Positions 41,725 to 50,726 of a DNA stretch of 64,000 nucleotides are shown in pieces. Origin of the DNA: Streptomyces humidus (GTDB taxonomy: Bacteria; Actinomycetota; Actinomycetes; Streptomycetales; Streptomycetaceae); contig NZ_BMTL01000019.1 of NCBI RefSeq assembly GCF_014649655.1, forward strand, positions 62,001 through 126,000, given 5' to 3'. The translations under genes and the position numbers were made by a program. Each line of letters starts with the position of its first letter. Position 1 is the first letter of the stretch. Below the pieces are notes generated by a model. That model had not been told where the DNA came from. It made no database searches and worked only from the letters and a program-made list of their open reading frames with translations.

Positions 41725-44172
41725 TCACGCCCGCAGCGTCTCCTCCAGCTTGCGGGTGACGGAGGCGGCCTCGTCGGCGGGGAGGGGCGCGCCGTCGGCT
41801 CCGGTGACGTAGAAGGCGTCCACCGCGTTCGCGCCGAGAGTGGAGACGTGCATGCTGCGCACGTGCAGTCCCTCGTCCTCCAGGGCCTGTCCGATCCGGA
41901 ACAGCAGGCCCGGCGCGTCCTGGGCGCGCACCTCGATCACCGTGGCGTGGCGGGAGGCCGCGGAGGCCACCGTCACCCGCGAGGGGGGCGCCACCACGCC
42001 CCGGCGGCGCGGGTAGGCGGCGTCCCGTTCCGCGAGCCGTCCGCCGATGTCCAGCGAGCCGTCGAGAGCGCGCACGAGGTCGGCGCGGAGCCGGGCGGCC
42101 TGGGGCAGGGAGCCGTACTCGGCGGCGACCCGCCAGTTCAGCAGCAGGACGGAGCCCTCGACCCCGGCCGGCAGCTCCAGGGCGCGCAGCTCGGCCGTGC
42201 GGACGGTCAGCCGGTGCACGGCGAGCACGCCGGCCACCGCGGGCAGCACGCCGGCCTGGTCGGGCACCGCGATGAGCAGCTCCACCCCGAGCGGCTCGGG
42301 GTCGTCGGCGGGCCGGTCCTCGGCGGGCGGCTCGGTCTGCGCGTGCAGGGACAGCACCGGACTGCCGGTCGCGATCGCCTCGATGGCGAGCCGCTCCTGT
42401 TCGGCGGTGGGCGCGGCGGCGGCGGGCTCCTCGGGCTCGTCCCCGGCGAGGACCGCCGCGACCCGCTTGACCAGGTCCGCCACGAGCGAACCCCGCCAGG
42501 AGGACCATGCGGCGGGCCCGGTGGCGAGCGCGTCCGCCTCGGTCAGCGCGTGCAGCAGCTCGAGGGTGCTCTGTGAACCGACCGCGTCGGCGACCGAGCG
42601 GACGGTGGCCGGGTCCTCCAGGTCGCGCCGGGTGGCCGTCTCGATCAGCAGCAGGTGGTGGCGGACGAGGCAGGACAGCACCGTCACGTCCGCCCGGTCG
42701 AAGCCGACGCGGGCGGCGACGTCCTTGGCGATGATCTCGCCCGCCACGGAGTGGTCGCCGGGCCAGCCTTTGCCGATGTCGTGCAGCAGGGCGGCGACCA
42801 GGAGGAGGTCGGGGCGGCTGACGCGGCGGGTGAACTCGGAGGCGCGCACGGCGGTCTCGATGAGGTGCCGGTCGACGGTCCAGATGTGCACGGCGTTGCG
42901 CTGCGGCCGGCAGCGCACCCGCTCCCAGTCGGGCAGCAGCTGTGTGATCAGGCCCTCGGCCTCCAGCGCCTCCCAGACCTCGACGGTGGGCCGGCCGGAG
43001 CCGAGCAGGGTGACCAGCTGTTCGCGGGCCTCGGCGGGCCAGGGCGTGGGCAGCGGGCGCACGGTCGCGGCGAGGCGCCGTACGGCGTGCAGGGAGAGCG
43101 GGAGGCCGGCCTGTGCGGCGGCGGCCGCGGCACGCAGCGGGAGCACGGGGTCGCGTTCGGGGCGTGCGGCACGGGCGAGCACCACTTCGCCGTCCTGCTC
43201 GACGACGCCCTCGGCCAGCGGAGACCGCTCGGCGACCGGCTTTCCGCCGCCGAGCATGGCGCGCAGCCGCGGCCTGACGGCGCGCGACCGCAGCACGCGG
43301 CCCACCTCACGCCAGGTGACGTCGCTCGCGTACGAGATGACGCGGGCCGCCTCGTACACCTGCCGCAGCAGCGTGTCGGCGTCCAGCAGGCCCAGCTCGG
43401 CGGCGACCTGGTCCTGTTCCTGGAGGGCGAGCCGGTCGGTGGCGCGGCCGGTGGCCAGGTGGAGGGCGTCGCGGACGTCGAGGAGCCGGCGGCGGGCGTC
43501 GTCGAGGCCCTCGCGGGGGGCGTCCGCCAGCCAGGAGGCGGCGACGGCGCGCAGCGCGGTGGCGTCCCGCAGGCCGCCCCGCGCCTCCTTCAGGTCCGGC
43601 TCCAGCAGGTACTGCAGCTCCCCCTGGCGTTCGGCGCGCTCGGCGCAGAGTTCCTGGAGCTCGGGGAGCCGTTTGGGCGCCTGGTTGCGCCAGTCGGCGA
43701 GGACCGACGTCCGCAGCCCGGCGGTCAGGCCGAGGTCGCCGGCGAGGTGGCGGGCGTCCAGCAGGCCGAGCTGCACCTTGAGGTCCTCCCCGGCGGTCCT
43801 GCGGGCCTCCGCCGGGGTGCGGACGGAGTGGTCGAGGGCGAGGCCCAGGTCCCAGACGGGGTACCAGAGGCGGTCGGCGAGGGCCGCGACCGCCTTGCCG
43901 TCGGCGCCGTCGTGCAGCAGCAGCAGGTCGAGGTCGCTGCGCGGGGACAGCTCTCCGCGGCCGTAACCGCCGACGGCGACCAGGGACACCCCCTTCAGGT
44001 CCTCGGCGCCGGCGGCGAAAAGGCCCGCCAGCCACTCGTCGGTCAGTTCGGCGAGGGCCGCACGGCGCGGCGGCCCGGACCGCACCCCCTCGGTGAGGAG
44101 GCGCAGCCGGGCCGCCGCGTAGCCGCTGGGTCCTGAGTCCTCTGCGTCCTTGTGCACGTTCGTACCCGTCAC
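41725..44172 (-). CDS. glnD: [Protein-PII] nucleotidyltransferase GlnD
   Basis: GlnD modifies and demodifies the PII protein according to nitrogen supply; in Streptomyces it adenylylates GlnK. It has 815 residues: the nucleotidyltransferase site GGYGRGELSPRSDLDLLLL, the HD domain in ALLHDIGKGWPGDHSV, and two C-terminal ACT domains (VPDQAGVLPAVAGVLAVH and AQDAPGLLFRIGQALEDEG). It is the last gene of amtB-glnK-glnD. Confidence 0.95.
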   Translation of the reverse strand: MTGTNVHKDAEDSGPSGYAAARLRLLTEGVRSGPPRRAALAELTDEWLAGLFAAGAEDLKGVSLVAVGGYGRGELSPRSDLDLLLLHDGADGKAVAALADRLWYPVWDLGLALDHSVRTPAEARRTAGEDLKVQLGLLDARHLAGDLGLTAGLRTSVLADWRNQAPKRLPELQELCAERAERQGELQYLLEPDLKEARGGLRDATALRAVAASWLADAPREGLDDARRRLLDVRDALHLATGRATDRLALQEQDQVAAELGLLDADTLLRQVYEAARVISYASDVTWREVGRVLRSRAVRPRLRAMLGGGKPVAERSPLAEGVVEQDGEVVLARAARPERDPVLPLRAAAAAAQAGLPLSLHAVRRLAATVRPLPTPWPAEAREQLVTLLGSGRPTVEVWEALEAEGLITQLLPDWERVRCRPQRNAVHIWTVDRHLIETAVRASEFTRRVSRPDLLLVAALLHDIGKGWPGDHSVAGEIIAKDVAARVGFDRADVTVLSCLVRHHLLLIETATRRDLEDPATVRSVADAVGSQSTLELLHALTEADALATGPAAWSSWRGSLVADLVKRVAAVLAGDEPEEPAAAAPTAEQERLAIEAIATGSPVLSLHAQTEPPAEDRPADDPEPLGVELLIAVPDQAGVLPAVAGVLAVHRLTVRTAELRALELPAGVEGSVLLLNWRVAAEYGSLPQAARLRADLVRALDGSLDIGGRLAERDAAYPRRRGVVAPPSRVTVASAASRHATVIEVRAQDAPGLLFRIGQALEDEGLHVRSMHVSTLGANAVDAFYVTGADGAPLPADEAASVTRKLEETLRA

Positions 44173-44198
44173 CCAGCGACTCCTGTTCTGTTCTGCCG

Positions 44199-44537
44199 TC
44201 AGAGCGCGTCCGGGCCGCGCTCGCCGGTGCGGACCCGTACGGCCGTCTCGACCGGGAGGGACCAGACCTTGCCGTCACCGATCTTGCCGGTGCGGGCCGC
44301 CTTGACGATGACGTCGATCAGCTGCTCGGCGTCGTCGTCCTCGGCCAGCACCTCGATGCGGATCTTGGGCACCAGGTCGACGGTGTACTCGGCACCACGG
44401 TAGACCTCGGTGTGGCCCCGCTGACGACCGTAGCCGCTGGCCTCGGTGACCGTCAGACCGTGCACGCCGAAGGCCTGCAGGGCTTCCTTGATCTCGTCGA
44501 GCCGGTGGGGCTTGACGACGGCGGTGATGAGCTTCAT
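44199..44537 (-). CDS. glnK: PII nitrogen regulatory protein GlnK
   Basis: This 112-residue PII signal protein senses ATP/ADP and 2-oxoglutarate and gates AmtB. The T-loop GYGRQRGHTEVYRGAEY contains the modifiable Tyr at position 51, and the C-terminal signature includes GKIGDGKVWSLPVE. It overlaps the amtB stop by four bases and precedes glnD by 26 bases. Confidence 0.96.
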   Translation of the reverse strand: MKLITAVVKPHRLDEIKEALQAFGVHGLTVTEASGYGRQRGHTEVYRGAEYTVDLVPKIRIEVLAEDDDAEQLIDVIVKAARTGKIGDGKVWSLPVETAVRVRTGERGPDAL

Positions 44538-45877
44538 GCGTCCACCTTCTTGCTCGCGTCGGCGACCGCGGTCGGGAGGGCGGTCGTGCGGGCGGCGCCG
44601 CCGCCGGCCCCGCTGAAGTCGTATGCGGTCTCGGCGTGCTCGGCCTGGTCGATACCGGCCACCTCGTCGTCCTCGGGGACCCGCATGCCGATGGTCTTGT
44701 CGAGGAGGAAGGCGAGGACCGCGGAGACCACCAGCGAGTAGGCGAGGACCGCGAAGACGCCGGCGCACTGCTTCCACAGCTGGTCGAAGGAGTGGTCGCC
44801 GTAGAAGACGCCGGTCGCGTCGGACTGGCCCTTGCCGGTGGCGAAGAAGCCGATCAGCAGGGAGCCGGCGACACCGCCGACGAGGTGGACGCCGACGACG
44901 TCGAGCGAGTCGTCGTAGCCGAACTTGTACTTCAGACCGACGGCCATGGCGCAGAGCACACCGGCGATGGCGCCGACGGCGATCGCGCCGAGCGGGGAGA
45001 CCGCACCGCCCGAGGGGGTGATGGCGACCAGACCGGCGACCGCGCCGGAGGCGGCGCCCAGCGTGGTGAACGCGCCGTGGCGGATCTTCTCGTAGGCGAG
45101 CCAGGCCAGCATCGCGGCGGCGGTGGCGACCTGCGTGTTGACGAACATCAGCGCGCCGACGCCGTCGTCGTTGCCGAGCCACGAGCCGGCGTTGAAGCCG
45201 AACCAGCCGAACCACAGCAGACCGGCGCCGAGCATGACCAGCGGCAGGCTGTGCGGGCGCATCGGGTCCTTCTTGAACCCTATGCGCTTGCCGATCACGA
45301 GGATCACCCCGAGGGCCGCGGCGCCGGCGTTGATGTGCACCGCCGTACCGCCCGCGAAGTCGATGACGCCCAGCTCGAAGGCCCAGCCGCCGGCGCCCCA
45401 GACCCAGTGCGCGACCGGGAAGTAGACGACCGTGGCCCACAGGGCGACGAACAGCGCCCACGCGGAGAACTTCACGCGGTCGGCGAGCGCGCCGCTGATC
45501 AGGGCGGGGGTGATGATCGCGAACATCATCTGGAAGACCATGAACACGAAGATCGGGATGGTGTAGCCGTCCCACAGCTGCGTCAGGCCGATGTCGCTGA
45601 GGCCGACCCAGTCGGAGTTCCATCCGATGAGACTGCCGGAGTCCGTCCCGAAAGCGAGGGAGAAGCCGTACAGCACCCACAGGATGGTGACGATCCCCAT
45701 GCTGATGAAGCTCATCATCAGCATGTTCAGCGTGCTCTTGACGCGGACCATGCCGCCGTAGAAGAAGGCGAGGCCCGGGGTCATGATCAGCACCAGGGCG
45801 GAACAGATGAGCATGAAGCCTGTGTTCGCGGAGGACAGCTTGGGTGCCTCCGCGGCAAGCGTGATGGCTGCTGCCAT
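44534..45877 (-). CDS. amtB: Ammonium transporter AmtB
   Basis: AmtB takes up ammonium across the membrane as a trimer. It has 447 residues and about eleven helices. Typical stretches are LAFFYGGMVRVKSTLNMLMM, AGLLWFGWFGFNAGSW and the VHLVGGVAGSLLIG histidine region. The ATG at 45877 follows ACGAGGAGAC. A GlnR-type box lies 121 bases upstream. Confidence 0.96.
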   Translation of the reverse strand: MAAAITLAAEAPKLSSANTGFMLICSALVLIMTPGLAFFYGGMVRVKSTLNMLMMSFISMGIVTILWVLYGFSLAFGTDSGSLIGWNSDWVGLSDIGLTQLWDGYTIPIFVFMVFQMMFAIITPALISGALADRVKFSAWALFVALWATVVYFPVAHWVWGAGGWAFELGVIDFAGGTAVHINAGAAALGVILVIGKRIGFKKDPMRPHSLPLVMLGAGLLWFGWFGFNAGSWLGNDDGVGALMFVNTQVATAAAMLAWLAYEKIRHGAFTTLGAASGAVAGLVAITPSGGAVSPLGAIAVGAIAGVLCAMAVGLKYKFGYDDSLDVVGVHLVGGVAGSLLIGFFATGKGQSDATGVFYGDHSFDQLWKQCAGVFAVLAYSLVVSAVLAFLLDKTIGMRVPEDDEVAGIDQAEHAETAYDFSGAGGGAARTTALPTAVADASKKVDA

Positions 45878-45997
45878 CGGCGTCTCCTCGTCGTAGGTAC
45901 GGCCCCGTGCGGGCGAAGCCAGAGCGGGTTCGTGAGGGGTGGGCCGGTTATGCGCCATGAGATTCGCGCAGTGCCGTTTCGGTGGAAGCCCCTCGTT

Positions 45998-46033
45998 GTT
46001 TCGCCGCCGTGACGAAGACACCTGCCGCGTTAC
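45998..46033 (-). promoter_or_regulatory. GlnR-type binding box upstream of amtB
   Basis: On the minus strand it reads GTAAC-n6-GGTGT-n4-GTCAC-n6-GAAAC. The second half matches the GlnR consensus GTnAC-n6-GAAAC exactly and the first is partial. This fits nitrogen-starvation activation of amtB-glnK-glnD. The rest of the 329-base gap (45878-46206) shows no gene. Confidence 0.7.
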
Positions 46034-46206
46034 GCCTCGATGAACTGCCTGATGTCCGGCGAGTGGATCGTTATCGTGGCGCAATCTTCGGTGGAGGAAG
46101 TGAAACCGGCCGCGGTCGGCCTTCCGATGACCTGGCACGGGGGAGCCGAGTCGGGCTGTTCGGGAGGGCCGGCCGCGGCCGGGGCTCTGAGGTTATGCGG
46201 AGCGGG

Positions 46207-47691
46207 TCAGACCGCTTCGGCGGTCTCCGGGAGTTCGACGGTGAGCCGCTCGGTGAGGTCCACGACCTCGGAGAGCTCCCCGAAATCGCGTACAGCGCTG
46301 TCGACGGTCTTCCGGATACGCGTGTTGACCCGCTCCGAGCGCACCTTCGTCGCCTCCTTCATGGCCTGGGTGGCGAGGGCGGCGCTCTGCCCGGGCTCAC
46401 GCTGCAGGAGATGGACCGTGGCCATGCCGATCAGGTTCAGCACATAGGACCGCTGGTGGTCGTCGTCGCCCGCGAACAGCTCGACGGCCCTGCGCATCAA
46501 GGGCTCGGCCAGCGAGGCGTACGTGGGGCTGCGGCCGGCGACATAGGCGAGGTCGCGGAAGGAGTGGCTGTTCTCGCCGTACAGCTCGGCCTCGGAGAAG
46601 AAGCGGATCCAGTCGGGGTCGGGCTCGTCCCACTCGTCGGCCTCGGCGAAGGTGTCCTCGGCCATCCGCACGGCCCGCTTGCACCGGCCGGGCTGTCCCA
46701 TGTTGGCGTAGGCGCGGGCCTCCATCGCATACAGCATGGACTGGGTGCGCGGACCGGCGCAGTCCCGGCTGCCGTACTGCGCGAGGTGGATCAGTTCCAG
46801 CGCGTCCTCGGGCCGGCCCAGGTGGATCATCTGGCGGCTCATGCTGGACAGCACGTAGCTGCCGAGCGGCCGGTCACCGGCCTCCTTGGCCGCGTGCAGC
46901 GCGAGGACGAAGTACTTCTGCGCGGTGGGCTGCAGACCCACGTCGTACGACATCCAGCCGGCCAGCTCGGCCAGTTCGGCGGCGACCTTGAACAGCTTCT
47001 TCGAGGTGGCCTCGGGCTGGGGTTCCTGGAGCAGGTCGGTCACCTCGTGCAGCTGTCCGACGACCGCCTTGCGGCGCAGACCGCCGCCGCACTGGGCGTC
47101 CCACTGGCGGAACATCACGGTGGTGGACTCCAGCAGCTCCAGTTCGGGCCGGGAGAGCCGGCCGCGGGCCCGGCTGGTCGGCATCGAGTCCGGTTCCGCG
47201 AGCTGGGCGGGCGGCGAGGGGACCAGCCAGCGCTGCATGGGCTCGATGAGGGACGGCCCCGCGCACAGGGCGAGCGAGGTCCCGAGGAAGCCGCGCCGGG
47301 CCAGCATCAGGTCGCTGCGCGAGAACTCGCTGAGCTGGGCCACCGTCTGCGGGGCCGTCCACGGCAGGTCGACGCCGGTCACGGAGGGCACCTGGCGCGC
47401 GGCGCGCAGTCCGAGATCCTCGACGGAGACGACGCAGCCGAACCGTTCGGAGAACAGCTCGGACAGGATCCTGGGGATGGGCTCGCGGGGGTTCTCGCCG
47501 TCCAGCCAGCGGCGCACCCGGGAGGTGTCCGTGGAGATGTGACTGGCACCCAACTGCCGTGCTCGGCGGTTGACTTGGCGCGCGAGTTCGCCCTTCGACC
47601 AGCCGCTGCGCGCGAACCACGAAGTGAGCAGCTCGTTCGGGCGCTTGTCCGCGCCCGCAGCGTTGGTTCCGCTTCCGCCGTTGCCGCTCAC
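46207..47691 (-). CDS. nsdA: NsdA, negative regulator of development and antibiotic production
   Basis: NsdA is a TPR-type regulator whose loss raises sporulation and actinorhodin output in S. coelicolor. The 494-residue protein has an N-terminal helix-turn-helix-like part (WSKGELARQVNRRARQLGAS) and several TPR helices from about 200 on. It lies between amtB and ftsY, the known position of nsdA. GTG at 47691 is preferred because GGGGGCG lies upstream; a start at 47736 is possible. Confidence 0.88.
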   Translation of the reverse strand: MSGNGGSGTNAAGADKRPNELLTSWFARSGWSKGELARQVNRRARQLGASHISTDTSRVRRWLDGENPREPIPRILSELFSERFGCVVSVEDLGLRAARQVPSVTGVDLPWTAPQTVAQLSEFSRSDLMLARRGFLGTSLALCAGPSLIEPMQRWLVPSPPAQLAEPDSMPTSRARGRLSRPELELLESTTVMFRQWDAQCGGGLRRKAVVGQLHEVTDLLQEPQPEATSKKLFKVAAELAELAGWMSYDVGLQPTAQKYFVLALHAAKEAGDRPLGSYVLSSMSRQMIHLGRPEDALELIHLAQYGSRDCAGPRTQSMLYAMEARAYANMGQPGRCKRAVRMAEDTFAEADEWDEPDPDWIRFFSEAELYGENSHSFRDLAYVAGRSPTYASLAEPLMRRAVELFAGDDDHQRSYVLNLIGMATVHLLQREPGQSAALATQAMKEATKVRSERVNTRIRKTVDSAVRDFGELSEVVDLTERLTVELPETAEAV

Positions 47692-48160
47692 TGGAACGCC
47701 CCCATTCCTCAGACCACTTGTCACCGAGTGCGCCAAGCCCTATCAGAATGCCGGTAAATACGGCCCGCCGTACGGCGCTTGTCACCCTGCGAACGGACGG
47801 GCGACTTGCCTCCGGCATACCCACAAGCGCATGCGCCTCCATGACCCGCACACTCAACGTAGTCCTACGATCACGCCCTCAGCCACGGCGATCCCGGAAA
47901 CGCCACCATTCGCCACCCCTTCGAATGAACTCTCGGTGGCCCGCACGCGATTGACTTGACTCGGGACGGCCGAGAGCGAGCGGAGCGAAGCACTCAGGGG
48001 CGCGCGCGGCCGAGCACACCACCGAGGGCGCTTCCGGGCGCTGCCTGGAACACCCGGCCCGCGGGAAGCGAAACCACACAGAGTCACAACTCGGGACCAC
48101 TGCGTAACCACTGTCGCGGCGGCCCCGTTGAAGGGGGCAGTCGGACCCGTTGGAGGGGGC
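47692..48160. other. 469-base divergent gap
   Basis: This is the promoter region between nsdA and the primase/polymerase-like gene. A GCCGTACGGC palindrome sits near 47768-47777. I could not place firm promoters, and no gene is supported. Confidence 0.4.
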
Positions 48161-48817
48161 ATGGGCTTCACGATCGGCGGCATTCGCGAGATCCGATCCG
48201 GCGTGCGCAGGCGAGGTCGCGGATCCGAGTGCATCGCCGTCGCCGAATTCACGGGACTGTGGGGCTGGGACGCCGTGCCGGGCGCGCGGGCCGCGGCGGG
48301 CGTCTGCTCGTGCGGGCGCCCCGACTGCCGCTCCCCGGGCGCGCACCCGCTGGAGTTCGCTCCCCGGGTCCCCGCCGGAGCCACCCTCGACGACGTGAGC
48401 AGGACCTGGTCGGAGTTCCCGGGCGCTGCGATCATGCTGCCCGTCGGGCGCGCCTTCGATGTGATCGACGTCGCCGAGTCCGCCGGCCGGCGCGCCCTGG
48501 TCCGCCTGGAGCGCATGGGCCTGCCTCTCGGCCCGGTCGTCGCCACCCCGCAGGGACGCACCCAGTTCTTCGTCGCCCCCGGTGCCGCCGCGGAGCTGCC
48601 CGGCCTGCTCTACCGCATGGGCTGGGACGATCCGACCGCCCTCGACCTGCGCGGTCTCGGCCCCGGCTCGCACATCACGGCCCCGCCCTCCGACCGCGGC
48701 GGCCTCGGCCCGGCGCGCTGGCTGCGCCCGCCCGCGCTGGACTCGGCCACCCGTCCGCCGGAGGCACGGCTGCTGCTGGGCACCCTGGCCTACCTGGCGC
48801 ACCGCTCCCGCGCCTGA
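48161..48817 (+). CDS. Bifunctional primase/polymerase N-terminal-like protein
   Basis: This is a 218-residue protein. WGWDAVPGAR, then VCSCGRPDCRSPGAHP and FDVIDVAESAGRR recall the N-terminal prim-pol domain found in plasmid and phage replication proteins. Here it stands alone, without a helicase domain, and the acidic metal residues seem incomplete, so a binding or regulatory role is plausible. A TGGAGGGGGC Shine-Dalgarno fixes the ATG. It is divergent from nsdA and convergent with ftsY. Confidence 0.8.
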   Translation: MGFTIGGIREIRSGVRRRGRGSECIAVAEFTGLWGWDAVPGARAAAGVCSCGRPDCRSPGAHPLEFAPRVPAGATLDDVSRTWSEFPGAAIMLPVGRAFDVIDVAESAGRRALVRLERMGLPLGPVVATPQGRTQFFVAPGAAAELPGLLYRMGWDDPTALDLRGLGPGSHITAPPSDRGGLGPARWLRPPALDSATRPPEARLLLGTLAYLAHRSRA

Positions 48818-48891
48818 GCCGGGACGGCCGCACGACCGGACACGCCACGTGCGCGCACTACGGGTGCGGCGCCTGCGGCGGCGCACACGGC

Positions 48892-48928
48892 GAAGCGCCC
48901 GCTCCCACTCCTGGGAGGCGGGCGCTTC
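48892..48928. terminator. Bidirectional terminator between the prim-pol-like gene and ftsY
   Basis: GAAGCGCCCGCTCCC pairs with GGGA-G-GCGGGCGCTTC around a six-base loop. The perfect long stem with TTC on both sides serves both convergent genes. Confidence 0.85.
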
Positions 48929-49003
48929 TCGCAGTCCGGCGGGGGGCGGCCGACGCTCGCCCGGACCCCGCGCTTCTCGGTGTACTCGGTGCGCTCGGTG
49001 CGC

Positions 49004-50218
49004 TCAGTCTCCGATGAGGGCGTCGACGAACGCCTCCGGCTCGAACGGCGCCAGGTCGTCCGCGCCCTCGCCGAGTCCCACCAGCTTGACCGGGACCCCG
49101 AGCTCGCGCTGGACCGCGACCACGATGCCGCCCTTGGCCGTGCCGTCCAGCTTGGTCAGCACGATGCCGGTGATGTCCACGACCTCGGCGAAGACTCGGG
49201 CCTGGACGAGCCCGTTCTGCCCCGTGGTGGCGTCGAGGACCAGCAGCACCTCGTCCAGCGGGGCGTGCTTCTCGACGACCCGCTTGACCTTGCCGAGCTC
49301 GTCCATGAGGCCGGTCTTGGTGTGCAGCCGGCCGGCGGTGTCGATGAGGACGACGTCGACCCCCATCTCCTTGCCCTCCTTCACCGCGTCGAACGCGACG
49401 GAGGCGGGATCGCCGGCCTCGGGGCCGCGCACGGTGTGGGCGCCGACGCGCTCTCCCCAGGTCTGGAGCTGGTCGGCGGCGGCGGCGCGGAAGGTGTCGG
49501 CGGCGCCCAGCACGACGGTGCGCCCGTCGGCCACGAGGACGCGCGCGAGCTTGCCGGTGGTGGTGGTCTTGCCGGTGCCGTTGACGCCGACGACCATCAC
49601 GATGCCCGGCTTGCGGTCCGCCGGCTCGGTCCTCACGGTGCGGTCGACGTCCGTGCCGACCAGTTTGAGGAGCTCGTCGCGCAGCAGGGCGCGCAGTTCC
49701 TCCGGGGTGCGGGTGCCGAGCACCCGCACGCGCTCGCGCAGCCGCTCGACCAGCTCCTGGGTGGGCTGCACGCCGACGTCGGCGGTGAGCAGGGTGTCCT
49801 CGATCTCCTCCCAGGTGTCCTCGTCGAGGTGCTCGCGCGAGAGCAGCGTGAGCAGCCCCTTGCCGAGGGCGTTCTGCGAACGGGAGAGCCGGGCGCGGAG
49901 CCGGATCAGCCGTCCCTCGGTGGGCTCCGGGATCTCGAGTTCGGGAACCTCGAGGGCGGGGCCGACGGGCGGCTCCTCGACGACGGTGCCGGTCGCGCCG
50001 CCGCCGGGGAGGTCCACCTCCTCGATCGTGCGGCGCGGTTCGTCGCGCGGCGTCTCGGCCTCGTCGCCGACGTGCGGTTCGGCCGGCGGGGCGGTGATGT
50101 CGGGCGCGGTGGGGGGCGGCGGGGGCAGCGACTTCTGCCGTCGGCTGCCGACGACGAGCCCGCCGAGCACCGCGAGCACGACCACGGCGATGACTACAGC
50201 AAGGATGACGGTTTCCAT
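49004..50218 (-). CDS. ftsY: Signal recognition particle receptor FtsY
   Basis: FtsY is the membrane GTPase that receives Ffh-ribosome complexes. It has 404 residues: an N-terminal membrane anchor (TVILAVVIAVVVLAVLGGLV), an acidic linker and an NG domain with GVNGTGKTTTTGKLA, DTAGRLHTK and TKLDGTAKGG. The true anchor helix is a trait of high-GC Gram-positives. Confidence 0.96.
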   Translation of the reverse strand: METVILAVVIAVVVLAVLGGLVVGSRRQKSLPPPPPTAPDITAPPAEPHVGDEAETPRDEPRRTIEEVDLPGGGATGTVVEEPPVGPALEVPELEIPEPTEGRLIRLRARLSRSQNALGKGLLTLLSREHLDEDTWEEIEDTLLTADVGVQPTQELVERLRERVRVLGTRTPEELRALLRDELLKLVGTDVDRTVRTEPADRKPGIVMVVGVNGTGKTTTTGKLARVLVADGRTVVLGAADTFRAAAADQLQTWGERVGAHTVRGPEAGDPASVAFDAVKEGKEMGVDVVLIDTAGRLHTKTGLMDELGKVKRVVEKHAPLDEVLLVLDATTGQNGLVQARVFAEVVDITGIVLTKLDGTAKGGIVVAVQRELGVPVKLVGLGEGADDLAPFEPEAFVDALIGD

Positions 50219-50329
50219 AACGCACCCAGTATGCGCGACCCCTCCCCGCCGGGACGGTCGGCACATCGGGCCGGACCGCGCTCCGGTCCACGGGCGGGCC
50301 GCCGCGCCGGGCTGCTGCGCGGCGACGGC

Positions 50330-50640
50330 TTCGAGCCGGTCCTCGACGATGACGACGTCCGCCCACCGCGGGACGGTTTCCCGGTGAGGATCCGGTGCGC
50401 CTCGGGGTCGGTGCCGAGTCGGGCGTCCGCCGGCACGGTGAGGCCGAAGTCCGGATCGACGGCGTGCCGTAGGTCGGACGGCGCCACGTTGCTCGTCGCG
50501 ATGCCGGTGAGGACGAGACTTTCGACGTCGCGCGCCCCGGACGCCAGGTCGAGCTCGCTGACCGGGAACGCGCTCCCTCGACCGACCGAGCCGCGGCGGG
50601 GCGGGGCGGGGCGTTCGAGGAACGAGGGCCGCGAGCGGGT
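50330..50640 (-). pseudogene. Isochorismatase-family cysteine hydrolase remnant
   Basis: In one minus-strand frame the sequence reads FPVSELDLASGARDVESLVL then TGIATSNVAPSDLRHAVDPD and FGLTVPADARLGTDPEAHRI. The match then continues in another frame as VPRWADVVIVEDRL. This is the C-terminal half of an isochorismatase-like hydrolase, broken by a frameshift near 50375 and lacking the N-terminal half. The rest of the gap 50219-50726 is its remains plus the operator at 50678. Confidence 0.7.
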
Positions 50641-50677
50641 GAACGCCCTCCAGGGCCCCGGCCACGGCCATGGCTAT

Positions 50678-50692
50678 CTGACGTATCGTCAG
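50678..50692. promoter_or_regulatory. Inverted repeat upstream of the LLM oxidoreductase
   Basis: CTGACG-TAT-CGTCAG, a perfect 6-3-6 dyad, ends 34 bases before the ATG at 50727. It has the size and place of a repressor operator; no dedicated regulator lies next to it. Confidence 0.55.
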
Positions 50693-50726
50693 CTACCGTC
50701 CCCGACATCCGCCGAAGGGGGTCCCC

